From the NCBI RefSeq assembly GCF_000520015.2, contig NZ_CP007044.2:372001-436000 (forward strand): a DNA stretch of 64,000 nucleotides. Direction: 5' to 3'. How positions within the stretch are numbered: position 1 is the stretch's first letter; every line of letters starts with the position of its first letter. Positions 1 through 8,674 of the stretch are shown here, piece by piece. Origin of the DNA: Chania multitudinisentens RB-25 (GTDB taxonomy: Bacteria > Pseudomonadota > Gammaproteobacteria > Enterobacterales > Enterobacteriaceae). The notes beneath the pieces were generated by a model, which ran no database searches, had not been told where the DNA came from, and saw only the letters and a program-made list of their open reading frames with translations. Both the position numbers and the translations under genes were made by a program.

Positions 1-1572
1 TGGTTATGCGAACAGGATGTCGTCGATCACTTCGTCCATAGTTGCCCACGTGAAATGACCCAGCTTGAGCAATGGGGCTGCCCATGGAGCCGCAGGCCGG
101 ATGGTTCGGTTAACGTGCGCCGCTTTGGCGGCATGAAGATTGAACGCACCTGGTTTGCTGCCGATAAAACCGGCTTCCACATGCTGCATACGCTGTTCCA
201 GACCTCACTGAAATATCCACAGATACAACGCTTTGATGAGCACTTTGTGCTGGATATCCTGGTGGATGGCGGCCAGGCGCGTGGTTTGGTCGCGATGAAT
301 ATGATGGAAGGCACCCGCGTGCAGATCCGCGCCAACGCGGTGATTATGGCAACCGGTGGTGCAGGCCGCGTTTACCGTTATAACACCAACGGTGGGATTG
401 TGACCGGCGATGGCATGGGGATGGCTTTTCACCATGGCGTACCACTGCGTGACATGGAGTTTGTGCAGTATCACCCAACCGGCTTGCCCGGTTCTGGCAT
501 CCTGATGACCGAAGGCTGCCGTGGTGAAGGCGGTATTCTGGTCAACAAAGACGGCTATCGTTATCTGCAAGATTACGGCATGGGCCCGGAAACCCCGCTT
601 GGCGAGCCCAAGAATAAATATATGGAGCTGGGCCCGCGTGACAAAGTATCGCAGGCTTTCTGGCATGAATGGCGCGCAGGCCGTACAGTCCCTACACCGC
701 GTGGTGACGTGGTGTATCTGGATTTGCGCCATCTGGGTGAGAAGAAACTGCTGGAACGCTTGCCGTTCATCTGCGAACTGTCAAAAGCCTATGTGGGCGT
801 TGATCCGGTTAAAGAACCTATCCCAGTGCGCCCAACCGCCCACTACACCATGGGCGGTATCGAAACCGATCAGCACTGCGAAACGCGCATTAAGGGATTG
901 TTCGCCGTCGGTGAATGTTCTTCGGTTGGCCTGCATGGCGCGAACCGCTTGGGATCTAACTCTCTGGCAGAATTGGTGGTCTTTGGCCGCGTAGCCGGTG
1001 AACATGCCGCACGCTACGCACTGGAAAGTACCCCAGCCAACGGCAGCGTGCTTGATGCACAGGGCCGTGATGTGGAAAACCGCCTCAGCAACCTGATGAA
1101 ACAGGAAGGCAACGAGAGTTGGGCGAAAATCCGTGACGAAATGGGTCTGTCGATGGAAGAAGGTTGCGGCATCTACCGCACACCGGAACTGATGCAGAAA
1201 ACCATCGATAAACTGGCGGAACTAAAAGAGCGCTTCAAACACGTCAAAATCACCGACAATACCAACGTGTTCAATACCGATCTGTTGTACACCATTGAGC
1301 TGGGTTACGGCCTGGACGTGGCCGAATGTATGGCACATTCCGCCTTCAATCGTAAAGAATCACGCGGTGCACACCAACGCCTGGATGAAGGTTGTACCGA
1401 ACGTGACGATGTAAACTTCCTGAAACATACGCTGGCGTTCCATAACCCACATGGCGCACCTCGTCTGGAGTACAGCGACGTGAAGATAACCAAACTGCCA
1501 CCGGCCAAACGTGTTTACGGTGCCGAAGCCGAAGCACAGGAGAAAAAGGATAAGGAGCAGGCGAATGGCTGA
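1..1572 (+). CDS. frdA: Fumarate reductase flavoprotein subunit FrdA (5' truncated by window edge)
   Basis: Catalytic subunit of the membrane-bound fumarate reductase that reduces fumarate to succinate with menaquinol during anaerobic growth. The frame is open from base 1, so the start lies outside the window. About 80 N-terminal residues, including the FAD dinucleotide-binding motif and the flavin-attachment His, are missing compared with the 602-residue E. coli protein. Visible active-site segments are QYHPTG, TPRGDVVYLD, RPTAHYTMGG and GLHGANRLGSNSLAE, which supply the substrate-binding His and Arg residues known in the family. The stop overlaps the frdB start by 8 bp, the usual frdABCD coupling. 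Confidence 0.98.
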   Translation, partial: WLCEQDVVDHFVHSCPREMTQLEQWGCPWSRRPDGSVNVRRFGGMKIERTWFAADKTGFHMLHTLFQTSLKYPQIQRFDEHFVLDILVDGGQARGLVAMNMMEGTRVQIRANAVIMATGGAGRVYRYNTNGGIVTGDGMGMAFHHGVPLRDMEFVQYHPTGLPGSGILMTEGCRGEGGILVNKDGYRYLQDYGMGPETPLGEPKNKYMELGPRDKVSQAFWHEWRAGRTVPTPRGDVVYLDLRHLGEKKLLERLPFICELSKAYVGVDPVKEPIPVRPTAHYTMGGIETDQHCETRIKGLFAVGECSSVGLHGANRLGSNSLAELVVFGRVAGEHAARYALESTPANGSVLDAQGRDVENRLSNLMKQEGNESWAKIRDEMGLSMEEGCGIYRTPELMQKTIDKLAELKERFKHVKITDNTNVFNTDLLYTIELGYGLDVAECMAHSAFNRKESRGAHQRLDEGCTERDDVNFLKHTLAFHNPHGAPRLEYSDVKITKLPPAKRVYGAEAEAQEKKDKEQANG

Positions 1573-2299
1573 GATGAAAAACCTGAAAATCGAAGTGATG
1601 CGTTACAACCCAGAACAGGATGCTGAGCCACATTTCGAAACCTACAGCGTGCCTTACGATGAGCAAACGTCGTTACTGGACGCATTAGGTTATATCAAAG
1701 ATAACCTGGCGCCAGACCTCTCCTACCGCTGGTCCTGCCGTATGGCTATTTGCGGTTCATGCGGCATGATGGTCAACCGGGTACCGAAACTGGCCTGTAA
1801 AACCTTCCTGCGTGAATATACCGAAGGCATGAGGGTTGAGGCACTGGGTAACTTCCCCATCGAACGCGATCTGGTGGTCGACATGACCCACTTTATCGAA
1901 AGCCTGGAAGCCATTAAACCCTACATCATCGGTAACAACCGCAAACCGGAAGATGGCCCGAACGTACAAACTCCGGCCCAGATGGCGAAATATCACCAGT
2001 TCTCTGGCTGTATCAACTGTGGTCTGTGCTACGCCGCTTGCCCGCAGTTTGGTCTTAACCCGGAATTTATCGGCCCGGCAGCAATCACGCTGGCACACCG
2101 TTACAATCTGGACAACCGCGATCACGGCAAGAAACAGCGTATGCCGCAGCTCAACGGCCAGAACGGTGTCTGGTCCTGTACCTTTGTTGGCTACTGCTCT
2201 GAAGTCTGCCCGAAACACGTCGATCCGGCCGCTGCTATCCAGCAGGGCAAGGTCGACAGTGCCAAGGACTTTATGATCGCCATGTTGAAACCGCAATAA
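1565..2299 (+). CDS. frdB: Fumarate reductase iron-sulfur subunit FrdB
   Basis: Electron-transfer subunit linking the FrdCD quinol site to FrdA; 244 residues as in E. coli. An N-terminal plant-type ferredoxin domain carries the [2Fe-2S] motif CRMAICGSCG. The C-terminal domain has SGCINCGLCYAACP and GYCSEVCPKHVDP, holding the [4Fe-4S] and [3Fe-4S] clusters. I chose the ATG at 1565 (MAEMKNLKIEV) because it matches the conserved family start and overlaps the frdA stop. A longer upstream frame runs through frdA and is not credible. Confidence 0.98.
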   Translation: MAEMKNLKIEVMRYNPEQDAEPHFETYSVPYDEQTSLLDALGYIKDNLAPDLSYRWSCRMAICGSCGMMVNRVPKLACKTFLREYTEGMRVEALGNFPIERDLVVDMTHFIESLEAIKPYIIGNNRKPEDGPNVQTPAQMAKYHQFSGCINCGLCYAACPQFGLNPEFIGPAAITLAHRYNLDNRDHGKKQRMPQLNGQNGVWSCTFVGYCSEVCPKHVDPAAAIQQGKVDSAKDFMIAMLKPQ

Positions 2300-2315
2300 G
2301 GGAGAGCAGACAGCA

Positions 2316-2708
2316 ATGACAACACAACGTAAGCCTTATGTGCGCACCATGACGCCGACCTGGTGGCAAAAGCTCGGTTTCTACCGTTTCTACATGCTGC
2401 GTGAAGGCACATCCGTGCCCGCCGTCTGGTTTAGTATTGTACTGATTTATGGCGTTTTTTCCCTGAAAGGGGGCCCTGAAAGCTGGGCTGGGTTTGTTGG
2501 TTTCCTGCAAAACCCACTGGTGCTGCTGATTAACCTCATTGCTCTGATTGCAGCAGCATTGCACACCAAAACCTGGTTCGATCTGGCCCCCAAAGCCGCC
2601 AATATCGTGGTAAACAGCGAGAAAATGGGGCCAGGGCCGATCGTTAAGGCGCTGTGGGCAGTGACGGTGGTCGTCACCCTGATCATTCTCGCCATCGCGC
2701 TACTGTAA
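2316..2708 (+). CDS. frdC: Fumarate reductase membrane anchor subunit FrdC
   Basis: 130-residue integral membrane subunit that, with FrdD, anchors the FrdAB catalytic pair in the inner membrane and forms the menaquinol site. Three hydrophobic segments are visible (about residues 30-50, 65-90 and 108-128). The start has a GGGAGAG ribosome-binding site and lies 16 bp after the frdB stop, in the conserved frdABCD order. Length and N-terminus (TTQRKPYVRTMTPTWW) match the enterobacterial family. Confidence 0.97.
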   Translation: MTTQRKPYVRTMTPTWWQKLGFYRFYMLREGTSVPAVWFSIVLIYGVFSLKGGPESWAGFVGFLQNPLVLLINLIALIAAALHTKTWFDLAPKAANIVVNSEKMGPGPIVKALWAVTVVVTLIILAIALL

Positions 2709-2720
2709 CCCGGAGGAAAC

Positions 2721-3080
2721 ATGATAAATCAAGCACCTAAACGCTCTGATGAGCCGGTTTTCTGGGGATTATTTGGCGCAGGCGGTATGTGGGGGGCCAT
2801 AGTCGCACCCGCTATTGTGCTGCTGGTGGGTATTATGCTGCCCCTGGGTCTGTACCCTGGAGAAGCGCTGGGCTATGAGCGCGTTTTAGCGTTTTGCCAG
2901 AGTCTGATTGGCCGACTGTTCCTGCTGCTGATGATTATTCTGCCATTATGGTGTGGGCTGCACCGCATCCATCATGCCATGCATGATCTGAAAATCCATG
3001 TGCCTGCGGGCAAATGGGTGTTCTATGGCCTGGCAGCAATCCTCAGCGTTGTAACGCTGATCGGCGTCGTAACCTTGTAA
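2721..3080 (+). CDS. frdD: Fumarate reductase membrane anchor subunit FrdD
   Basis: 119-residue second membrane anchor of fumarate reductase with three transmembrane segments. The central HRIHHAMHDLKIH stretch contains family-conserved histidines near the quinone-binding region. It begins 12 bp after frdC behind a CGGAGGAAAC ribosome-binding site and ends the frd operon ahead of a GC-rich hairpin. Confidence 0.97.
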   Translation: MINQAPKRSDEPVFWGLFGAGGMWGAIVAPAIVLLVGIMLPLGLYPGEALGYERVLAFCQSLIGRLFLLLMIILPLWCGLHRIHHAMHDLKIHVPAGKWVFYGLAAILSVVTLIGVVTL

Positions 3081-3087
3081 AACCTCT

Positions 3088-3111
3088 GGCGGCCAGCGCC
3101 CGTTGGCCGCC
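3088..3111 (+). terminator. Hairpin after frdD
   Basis: Perfect 8-bp GC-rich stem, GGCGGCCA at 3088-3095 and TGGCCGCC at 3104-3111, followed by a weak T-containing tail (CATTTCATT). It sits between the convergent frdD and gdx genes and probably ends the frd transcript. Confidence 0.7.
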
Positions 3112-3137
3112 CATTTCATTCTTGATCATCCCCCACT

Positions 3138-3455
3138 TCAGTGACTGCTGAATTTCAGCCCTAAAATACCGGCGACGATCAAACATAAACTGAGAATACG
3201 CATAATATTGGTCGATTCACCAAGCAACAGCATCCCCATCACCGCAGCACCTACCGCCCCGATCCCGGTCCATACCGCGTAAGCAGTACCAGCCGGCAAT
3301 GTTTTCATCGCGTTAGCCAGTAATAGCATACTGACCACCATGGCTGCGATGGTGATAAGACTTGGGGTCAAACGGGTAAAACCATGCGTATATTTCAGGC
3401 CAACAGCCCAAACGACCTCAAGCAGGCCAGCAAAAATCAAAATAATCCACGCCAT
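3138..3455 (-). CDS. gdx: Guanidinium exporter Gdx (SugE), small multidrug resistance family
   Basis: 105-residue, four-helix inner-membrane transporter of the SMR family. The Gdx subtype exports guanidinium in exchange for protons as a dual-topology dimer. The sequence shows the early Glu in AGLLEVVWAVGLKYTHG (the essential membrane-embedded Glu of SMRs) and the helix PAGTAYAVWTGIGAVGA. The ATG at 3455 is chosen over an upstream in-frame start because it follows a GGAG site, gives MAWIIL as in E. coli SugE, and leaves a guanidine riboswitch as the leader. The riboswitch supports the guanidinium specificity. Confidence 0.95.
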   Translation of the reverse strand: MAWIILIFAGLLEVVWAVGLKYTHGFTRLTPSLITIAAMVVSMLLLANAMKTLPAGTAYAVWTGIGAVGAAVMGMLLLGESTNIMRILSLCLIVAGILGLKFSSH

Positions 3456-3470
3456 GAACAGGCTCCAGGA

Positions 3471-3522
3471 CAGGTGGGGTCGTCCCCATACTACAGACGC
3501 GCAGGTGGGTCGTCCCACCTGG
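3471..3522 (-). promoter_or_regulatory. Guanidine-II (mini-ykkC) riboswitch ahead of gdx
   Basis: Read on the minus strand there are two short hairpins, each with an ACGA tetraloop: CAGGTGGG-ACGA-CCCACCTG (3502-3521) and TGGGG-ACGA-CCCCA (3475-3488). This is the diagnostic architecture of the mini-ykkC/guanidine-II riboswitch. The second hairpin lies just upstream of the gdx GGAG site (start 3455). In the known family, guanidine brings the two loops together and frees the ribosome-binding site, turning on translation. Confidence 0.93.
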
Positions 3523-3587
3523 CTGAGTGAAGAAACTGATTATATACCAAAGCATTTTAAAAAGGGCGTTTCATATGGCGCATCAGC

Positions 3588-4199
3588 CTAGGTTTTGGCG
3601 GTTTTATCGGCCATACACACTGGCCAATTACCCCACTGCCTTGCCCAGTCTGACAATGCATCATTCAGCCTCCCATAGCGGGAAAAACTTTCTGAGATAT
3701 TCAGCACGCTCCCACTGATACGTTCAATACGCACGACCTGAACCTGCCCAGCGTTATCGCGGAAGGTGGTTTTCATCGTTAATGCACCACTATCCAGCGG
3801 AACCAGTAAGACAATGGCTGACAACACATTTAATGTAGGGTCAACCGGCTGGATATCATAAAGTTCAATCTCCATACGTAACCCTTTATTTTGTGAGCCT
3901 TTTAGCTGTAACGCCAAATGTTGAGCCAGTGCTTGATTCAATACCGCAGACTCACTCATCTCTCTTTTATCGTTGGCTGTGGAGCTACGTACCGTGACAT
4001 CACCGAGGATTAATCCATCATATTGGCCCACGTCAAAATCAGGGTGAACGGCCATAATCAAAGCGCGGTCTTGCTGAATAACTCTCAGGTTTTCCTGCTC
4101 TTTAACAGAGTGATAGGAGGATTCTGGCAGTTTGGCACACCCCGTCAGCATGAGGATAAACAACAATGAACTTATTATTGCGGCTTTTAAATCTTTCAT
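3588..4199 (-). CDS. Predicted lipoprotein of unknown function
   Basis: 203 residues. The N-terminus MKDLKAAIISSLLFILMLTGC has a charged start, a hydrophobic core and an LTGC lipobox, so the mature protein is probably lipidated on Cys21. The rest shows no motif I can name. The ATG at 4199 follows AAGGGAATATGTA; an upstream in-frame start overlaps the tetR gene and would bury the signal peptide. The gene lies downstream of the TetR regulator on the same strand and may be cotranscribed. Its function is unknown. Confidence 0.75.
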   Translation of the reverse strand: MKDLKAAIISSLLFILMLTGCAKLPESSYHSVKEQENLRVIQQDRALIMAVHPDFDVGQYDGLILGDVTVRSSTANDKREMSESAVLNQALAQHLALQLKGSQNKGLRMEIELYDIQPVDPTLNVLSAIVLLVPLDSGALTMKTTFRDNAGQVQVVRIERISGSVLNISESFSRYGRLNDALSDWARQWGNWPVCMADKTAKT

Positions 4200-4228
4200 T
4201 ACATATTCCCTTAAGATATAGAAAAGAT

Positions 4229-4870
4229 TCATTCCTCTTCCTGATGAGCCATGCGCGCGCACAACCAAGCCAGGCTTTTTTTGATCTCCATCCAGCCATC
4301 ATCCTCTTGAATAGCCATGCCACTGAAAACGGCGGTCTTGCGCGCCCGCAGCAGCAAATACTGTATGCCAGCAACCAAGAGAGAAATATTGATATTCCAG
4401 TTCGATGTGATGAGTCGATCACCGGCAAGGCGCTGTGCGAGATCTTGCCCCCATTTCTCACGCGCGGCATCCAATGTTGCCGTGAGTTCGTTAGGGGCGG
4501 TGATTTCCATCGCCAGGATTTCCAACGTAAGCGGGCGGGTGCGTAGAACATCAATAAAACGCTCGAAAAATAGTTGTAAGCGTTGCGCAGGAGGCAAGGG
4601 TTCCAGCTCAAGTCCTTCCAGTAACTGATCCACTGAAGGCCAAAAATTCCCAGACAGACCAAAAGATTCCAGTAACTGTGGCAGGCCACCAAAGTATCTG
4701 TAAATCAAAACCTTATCGACATTGGCTTCATGCGCAATGGCATTCACGCCGATGCCAGTAAATCCCTCTCGCGCCAGAACGCGCGCTACAGCCGCCAAAA
4801 TATCTGTTTCTGTTTGCTGGCGGTTACGCCCGCGCTTGGTTACCACAGGGTGATTTTGCTTTGCCATCAT
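4229..4870 (-). CDS. TetR/AcrR-family transcriptional regulator
   Basis: 213 residues. A typical TetR N-terminal DNA-binding domain (about residues 15-62) contains TETDILAAVARVLAREGF and GVNAIAHEANVDKVLIYRYF, the helix-turn-helix signature. A variable helical ligand-binding domain follows. The ATG overlaps the end of the upstream nitroreductase-like gene (stop at 4871), so the two are probably translated together. Two perfect GTCAC-N6-GTGAC palindromes upstream of that gene are likely operators for this regulator. Confidence 0.9.
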   Translation of the reverse strand: MMAKQNHPVVTKRGRNRQQTETDILAAVARVLAREGFTGIGVNAIAHEANVDKVLIYRYFGGLPQLLESFGLSGNFWPSVDQLLEGLELEPLPPAQRLQLFFERFIDVLRTRPLTLEILAMEITAPNELTATLDAAREKWGQDLAQRLAGDRLITSNWNINISLLVAGIQYLLLRARKTAVFSGMAIQEDDGWMEIKKSLAWLCARMAHQEEE

Positions 4871-6049
4871 TTATTCCTGAATGAAATCGTTGAGCCTGCG
4901 ACGTGGTGCAGCGGAAACAGATGCGGCATAGCCGATCCGCACCAGCATTTGAAGGTGATACTGGTTCGGATCGAATCCAACCTTGGCATAGAACTCTTTC
5001 CGGTGGGGCTGCATCTGCGGGGCTTCGCTAAGCAGGTAGGACATCGGTTGCATAGCGATGCCATAAAGTGCGGCGGCCAATTGCAGGCGCACAAAGGCAC
5101 GCCCTACGGCAATCTGTTGCGCATAGCTGTTCCCTTGGCTATACAACCATATCCACCCCGCCGCAGTCTGAGCTTGTTCTTCCCCCGTTGCTATCATATC
5201 GAGCATCAGAGCAGAATCCGGTTCAGGGACGCGATCGCGCGGAAACAGACCGAAAATAGCCGCCATTTCAGGCAGAAAACCAGAAACGGCAATACCATCG
5301 CGGTGTGCCTCAATCTCCTTGCGTCCCACTCTGGTGAGCCGTAAAGACTCCAAAACGGCATCGTTATTACTCATTTCAGTGCGCCAGGCATTGGCAGCCA
5401 GGTGATTGATTTTTTTCACTAACGAAGGTTCTACACAACCTGCGGCATGGATGCCATGAGTATTCGCCACTCCCCGCAGCGCACGCAAAATATCCTCTGA
5501 TACTGCACGTTGCAATTCGTAAGGACGCCGGTTGGTACGCCTTTGCTCAACCATTGAGAACAGAGGGTCCGGTAAAGGGGGTTGGGACAGCGGGATTATG
5601 CGTATCCAAGCGATAACCGACGCAATGGGCATCAATTGTGGCTCATCCCCATCAGGGAACAAGATTATCTCACATTGGTTGCCATTGGCTTGTACCGCCA
5701 TGGACAACACTTCCAAAAAACATCCTAGTGAAATCAGCGTCTCTCTAGCATAAGGATCGGCCACCGGCAGCAAGCGTTCAGGATCAGCACGGAGTGTCAT
5801 GCTGTCCTTTGAACCGCGCAAATCAATCAGCCAAGGCTGTAAATTATGTGAGCTTGGAGCCAATGCCGCTTTTTTCAATAAATGTTTGCGTAAATCTCCG
5901 TCGGCTTCCCCCTTAAAGTGTACCTGCTCATCATTTTCAGCCTCAAAATGGCAACCCGTCAGTAAACCTGCCGATACGATAACAGCACCACCACCAATAA
6001 TACGAATACAAGCACGCCTCTGCTGCTGAAAGGAATCGCCGTTCTTCAT
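4871..6049 (-). CDS. Acg-like nitroreductase-family protein with N-terminal export signal
   Basis: 392 residues. The N-terminus QQQRRACIRIIGGGAVIVSAGLLTGC has a double Arg and a Cys after a hydrophobic stretch. That suggests a lipoprotein or Tat-type signal, unusual for an FMN enzyme and consistent with a periplasmic location. The body has nitroreductase features: LAPSSHNLQPWLIDL near residue 70, RRTNRRPYE near 185, and a C-terminal AALYGIAMQPMSYLLS segment. It resembles the Acg/Rv2032-like FMN-binding group. The substrate is unknown. It leads an operon with the TetR gene behind two palindromic operators. Confidence 0.75.
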   Translation of the reverse strand: MKNGDSFQQQRRACIRIIGGGAVIVSAGLLTGCHFEAENDEQVHFKGEADGDLRKHLLKKAALAPSSHNLQPWLIDLRGSKDSMTLRADPERLLPVADPYARETLISLGCFLEVLSMAVQANGNQCEIILFPDGDEPQLMPIASVIAWIRIIPLSQPPLPDPLFSMVEQRRTNRRPYELQRAVSEDILRALRGVANTHGIHAAGCVEPSLVKKINHLAANAWRTEMSNNDAVLESLRLTRVGRKEIEAHRDGIAVSGFLPEMAAIFGLFPRDRVPEPDSALMLDMIATGEEQAQTAAGWIWLYSQGNSYAQQIAVGRAFVRLQLAAALYGIAMQPMSYLLSEAPQMQPHRKEFYAKVGFDPNQYHLQMLVRIGYAASVSAAPRRRLNDFIQE

Positions 6050-6067
6050 GAAATTAAATCCCTCTAA

Positions 6068-6109
6068 TTGTCACCGAATAGTGACAACATTAAGTCACCA
6101 AATGGTGAC
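6068..6109. promoter_or_regulatory. Two tandem palindromic operators upstream of nitroreductase-tetR
   Basis: Two copies of GTCAC-N6-GTGAC, at 6070-6085 (extended by TTG/CAA to a 7-bp arm) and 6094-6109, have centres 24 bp apart and begin 21 bp upstream of the 6049 start codon. Spacing on about the same helical face and position are typical of TetR-family autoregulatory operators. Binding by the neighbouring regulator is an inference. Confidence 0.7.
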
Positions 6110-6295
6110 AATCAAGAGAATTTTTGCACCGTAAGAAAAAAAGTGGCTTTAGGTTATTGAGGCGAATTTATTACCGTAGCACCAGCATGGTTTACCTGGT
6201 GGCAAGCACAAAGACAAAAGAGGGAGGGAAAATCCGAGAAGCCACAGACCGTGGCTTCTCAAGGTACAAGGGAGACTATTTGTCTGCCCTTCACA

Positions 6296-6862
6296 TTATT
6301 TTACGCGAGAAACATATTCGCCAGAGCGGGTGTCGACTTTAATCACTTCACCAATCTGCACGAACAGTGGCACTTTCACCACAGCACCAGTGCTCAGTGT
6401 TGCTGGTTTACCACCGGTACCTGCGGTATCACCTTTCAGCCCTGGATCGGTCTCAACCACTTCCAGCTCAACGAAATTCGGCGGAGTCACAGCAATAGGT
6501 TGGCCGTTCCACAGAGTCACAATGCACTCAGCCTGATCCAGCATCCACTTGGCATTCTCGCCAATCGCTTTCTCGTCGGCGGCCAGTTGCTCGAAGGTTT
6601 CGTTGTTCATGAAGTGGTAGAACTCACCGTCGTTGTACAGGTAAGTCAGGTTCATATCCACCACATCGGCGCCTTCAGCGGAGTCGGTAGATTTAAAAGT
6701 TTTTTCGACGCGGGTGCCCGTCAGCAAACGGCGCATTTTTACACGGGCGAAAGCCTGGCCTTTGCCGGGTTTTACAAATTCGCTGGATTCGACGGCGTAA
6801 GGTTCGCCCTCGAACATGATTTTAAGACCCGGACGGAAATCGTTGCTAGAATAAGTCGCCAT
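6296..6862 (-). CDS. efp: Elongation factor P
   Basis: 188 residues, the canonical EF-P length. It binds between the P and E sites and rescues ribosomes stalled at polyproline stretches. The N-terminal KOW-like domain carries VKPGKGQAFARVK, where Lys34 is the residue beta-lysylated by EpmA after EpmB converts alpha- to beta-lysine. Two OB-fold domains follow, ending SGEYVSRVK. The gene is divergent from epmB 41 bp away, as in E. coli. Confidence 0.98.
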   Translation of the reverse strand: MATYSSNDFRPGLKIMFEGEPYAVESSEFVKPGKGQAFARVKMRRLLTGTRVEKTFKSTDSAEGADVVDMNLTYLYNDGEFYHFMNNETFEQLAADEKAIGENAKWMLDQAECIVTLWNGQPIAVTPPNFVELEVVETDPGLKGDTAGTGGKPATLSTGAVVKVPLFVQIGEVIKVDTRSGEYVSRVK

Positions 6863-6903
6863 AATGGCCCTCTGAATATTTAAACTGGTAGCTTAGCCAA
6901 AAA

Positions 6904-7932
6904 ATGGCACACATTGTAACCCGAAACACGGCGGATAGAGAAGGTTGGTTGCATCAACTCGCCGATGTTATTACCGATCCTGATGAATTACTCCAGCTTC
7001 TGGCACTGAATACGCACCCGGAATTACCCCAGGGGCGCGATGCTCGCCGTCTGTTTGCCCTGCGCGTACCCCGCGCCTTTGCCGCGCGCATGCAGCCTGG
7101 TGATGCCAACGATCCGTTGCTGCTGCAAGTACTGACCAGCAGCGACGAATTTATCCAGACCCCAGGATTCACCACCGATCCGTTGGATGAACAGCGCAGC
7201 GTGGTGCCGGGCTTGCTGCATAAGTATCGCAACCGTGCACTACTGTTAGTCAAAGGTGGCTGTGCGGTCAATTGCCGTTACTGTTTCCGCCGCCATTTCC
7301 CTTATCAAGACAATCAGGGTAACAAAGCAAACTGGCAGCAGGCACTGGAATATATCCGCCAGCACCCTGAATTGGATGAGATTATTTTCTCTGGTGGTGA
7401 CCCGCTGATGGCCAAAGATCACGAACTGAGTTGGCTGATTGACGAGTTGGAAACCATCCCTCATCTGAAACGCCTGCGCATTCATACCCGCTTGCCCGTG
7501 GTGATTCCAGCCCGTATTACCCGCGAACTTTGCCAGCGGTTATCGGCATCGCGTTTGCAGGTACTGATGGTGACACACATCAACCACGCCAATGAAATCG
7601 ATCAGGAACTGCGCACCAGCATGGCACAGCTACGCAGTGCCGGGGTTACTCTACTAAATCAGAGCGTGTTATTACGCGGTATCAATGATCATGCTGATAC
7701 GCTAGCCACGCTGAGCAATGCGCTGTTTGATGCCGGGATTTTGCCCTACTACATTCACGTGCTGGACAGAGTACAGGGTGCCGCCCATTTTATGGTTAGC
7801 GACGATGAAGCACGTTTCATTATGAAAGGCCTGTTGAGCAAGGTTTCAGGCTACCTGGTACCACGATTAGCACGAGAGATTGGCGGTGAGCCAAGCAAAA
7901 CGCCGTTAGACCTGCGCCTGATGGCAGATTAA
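6904..7932 (+). CDS. epmB: EF-P beta-lysylation protein EpmB (lysine 2,3-aminomutase)
   Basis: 342 residues. Radical-SAM, PLP-dependent aminomutase converting (S)-alpha-lysine to (R)-beta-lysine for attachment to EF-P Lys34. The [4Fe-4S] radical-SAM motif C-x3-C-x2-C is at Cys120, Cys124 and Cys127 (GGCAVNCRYCFRRHF), followed by FSGGDPL typical of KamA-type enzymes. It is divergent from its substrate gene efp, so modification and target are linked in the genome. The ATG at 6904 is the only sensible start. Confidence 0.97.
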   Translation: MAHIVTRNTADREGWLHQLADVITDPDELLQLLALNTHPELPQGRDARRLFALRVPRAFAARMQPGDANDPLLLQVLTSSDEFIQTPGFTTDPLDEQRSVVPGLLHKYRNRALLLVKGGCAVNCRYCFRRHFPYQDNQGNKANWQQALEYIRQHPELDEIIFSGGDPLMAKDHELSWLIDELETIPHLKRLRIHTRLPVVIPARITRELCQRLSASRLQVLMVTHINHANEIDQELRTSMAQLRSAGVTLLNQSVLLRGINDHADTLATLSNALFDAGILPYYIHVLDRVQGAAHFMVSDDEARFIMKGLLSKVSGYLVPRLAREIGGEPSKTPLDLRLMAD

Positions 7933-7950
7933 TGCACGACGCAAAAGCAA

Positions 7951-7978
7951 AAAGAGGAATGCCGGAGCCTTCCTCTTT
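7951..7978. terminator. Bidirectional terminator between epmB and yjeI
   Basis: Stem AAAGAGGAA (7951-7959) and TTCCTCTTT (7970-7978), A-rich before and T-rich after. It lies between convergent epmB and yjeI and could act in both directions. Confidence 0.75.
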
Positions 7979-8004
7979 ATACTACTCGAACCACGAAATC
8001 AGCC

Positions 8005-8349
8005 TTATGGGCACTTATAAACCTGCCCCACCATTTTGCTGTCGAGTGGCGCAAAACTTGAAAACATATTCTGGCTTGGGCTGTTTGCACCGTAAATGAC
8101 GTTCCCGCCCATTGCCGCAGCCTTGTTGCGCAGATCGTTTGCAGCACCACGCACGGAGCTGCCTTCGCCACCGTTACCCGAGAACCAATTGCTCTGAGTA
8201 CCCGTGACCTCTCCCATCAACTGGCATTCTGCCGCCGGTTTGGTATCAGTGAATTTAACCTGCTGACCTGCCGCAGTCAGTTCATTGGTGCTGCTGCAAC
8301 CTGCCAACAGCAACGCTGCCGATAGGCCCAGTAAGGCTTTAATCCGCAT
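8005..8349 (-). CDS. yjeI: DUF4156-family lipoprotein YjeI
   Basis: 114 residues, matching E. coli YjeI along its length (SNELTAAGQ, AAECQLMGE, GAANDLRNKAAAMGGNVIYG, GQVYKCP). The signal peptide ends in LLAGC, so it is a predicted lipoprotein. DUF4156 proteins have no firmly known function; related envelope lipoproteins are stress-responsive, but nothing here shows regulation. It sits between epmB and groEL as in other Enterobacterales, with an MCP gene inserted between it and groEL. Confidence 0.92.
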   Translation of the reverse strand: MRIKALLGLSAALLLAGCSSTNELTAAGQQVKFTDTKPAAECQLMGEVTGTQSNWFSGNGGEGSSVRGAANDLRNKAAAMGGNVIYGANSPSQNMFSSFAPLDSKMVGQVYKCP

Positions 8350-8674
8350 CTTGTTCCCCCATATGACGTTGAGAATTACGCAAACGCTTATCAGAAAATC
8401 GCTCTGCCCAAAGTACCTGCCATTACAGACAACAGGTAGTACACCGGCATATCACACTAGGATGTACCGCAGTTCCCAGCCGCTTAAAGCACGAAAAGTG
8501 TATTGCTTAGGCATTCTATTACCCCAGGTATCTGGCCAATGCCTTAAGCGACGACTGATGGGGGATCAGTGTACACGGTAAATCCGTTTGAGCGGCAAAA
8601 ATATCATTAAATACAATACGGCAGCGTTCGCAAAATCGTCACCCACCTTAAAGCATAGCTGTAGTAAACCAGCG
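8350..8674. other. Intergenic stretch with an imperfect inverted repeat
   Basis: No coding frame is supported here. The only structure I see is an imperfect inverted repeat, CTTAGGCATT at 8506-8515 against AATGCCTTAAG at 8538-8548, with no T tract. The part next to 8349 holds the yjeI promoter region. Confidence 0.5.
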
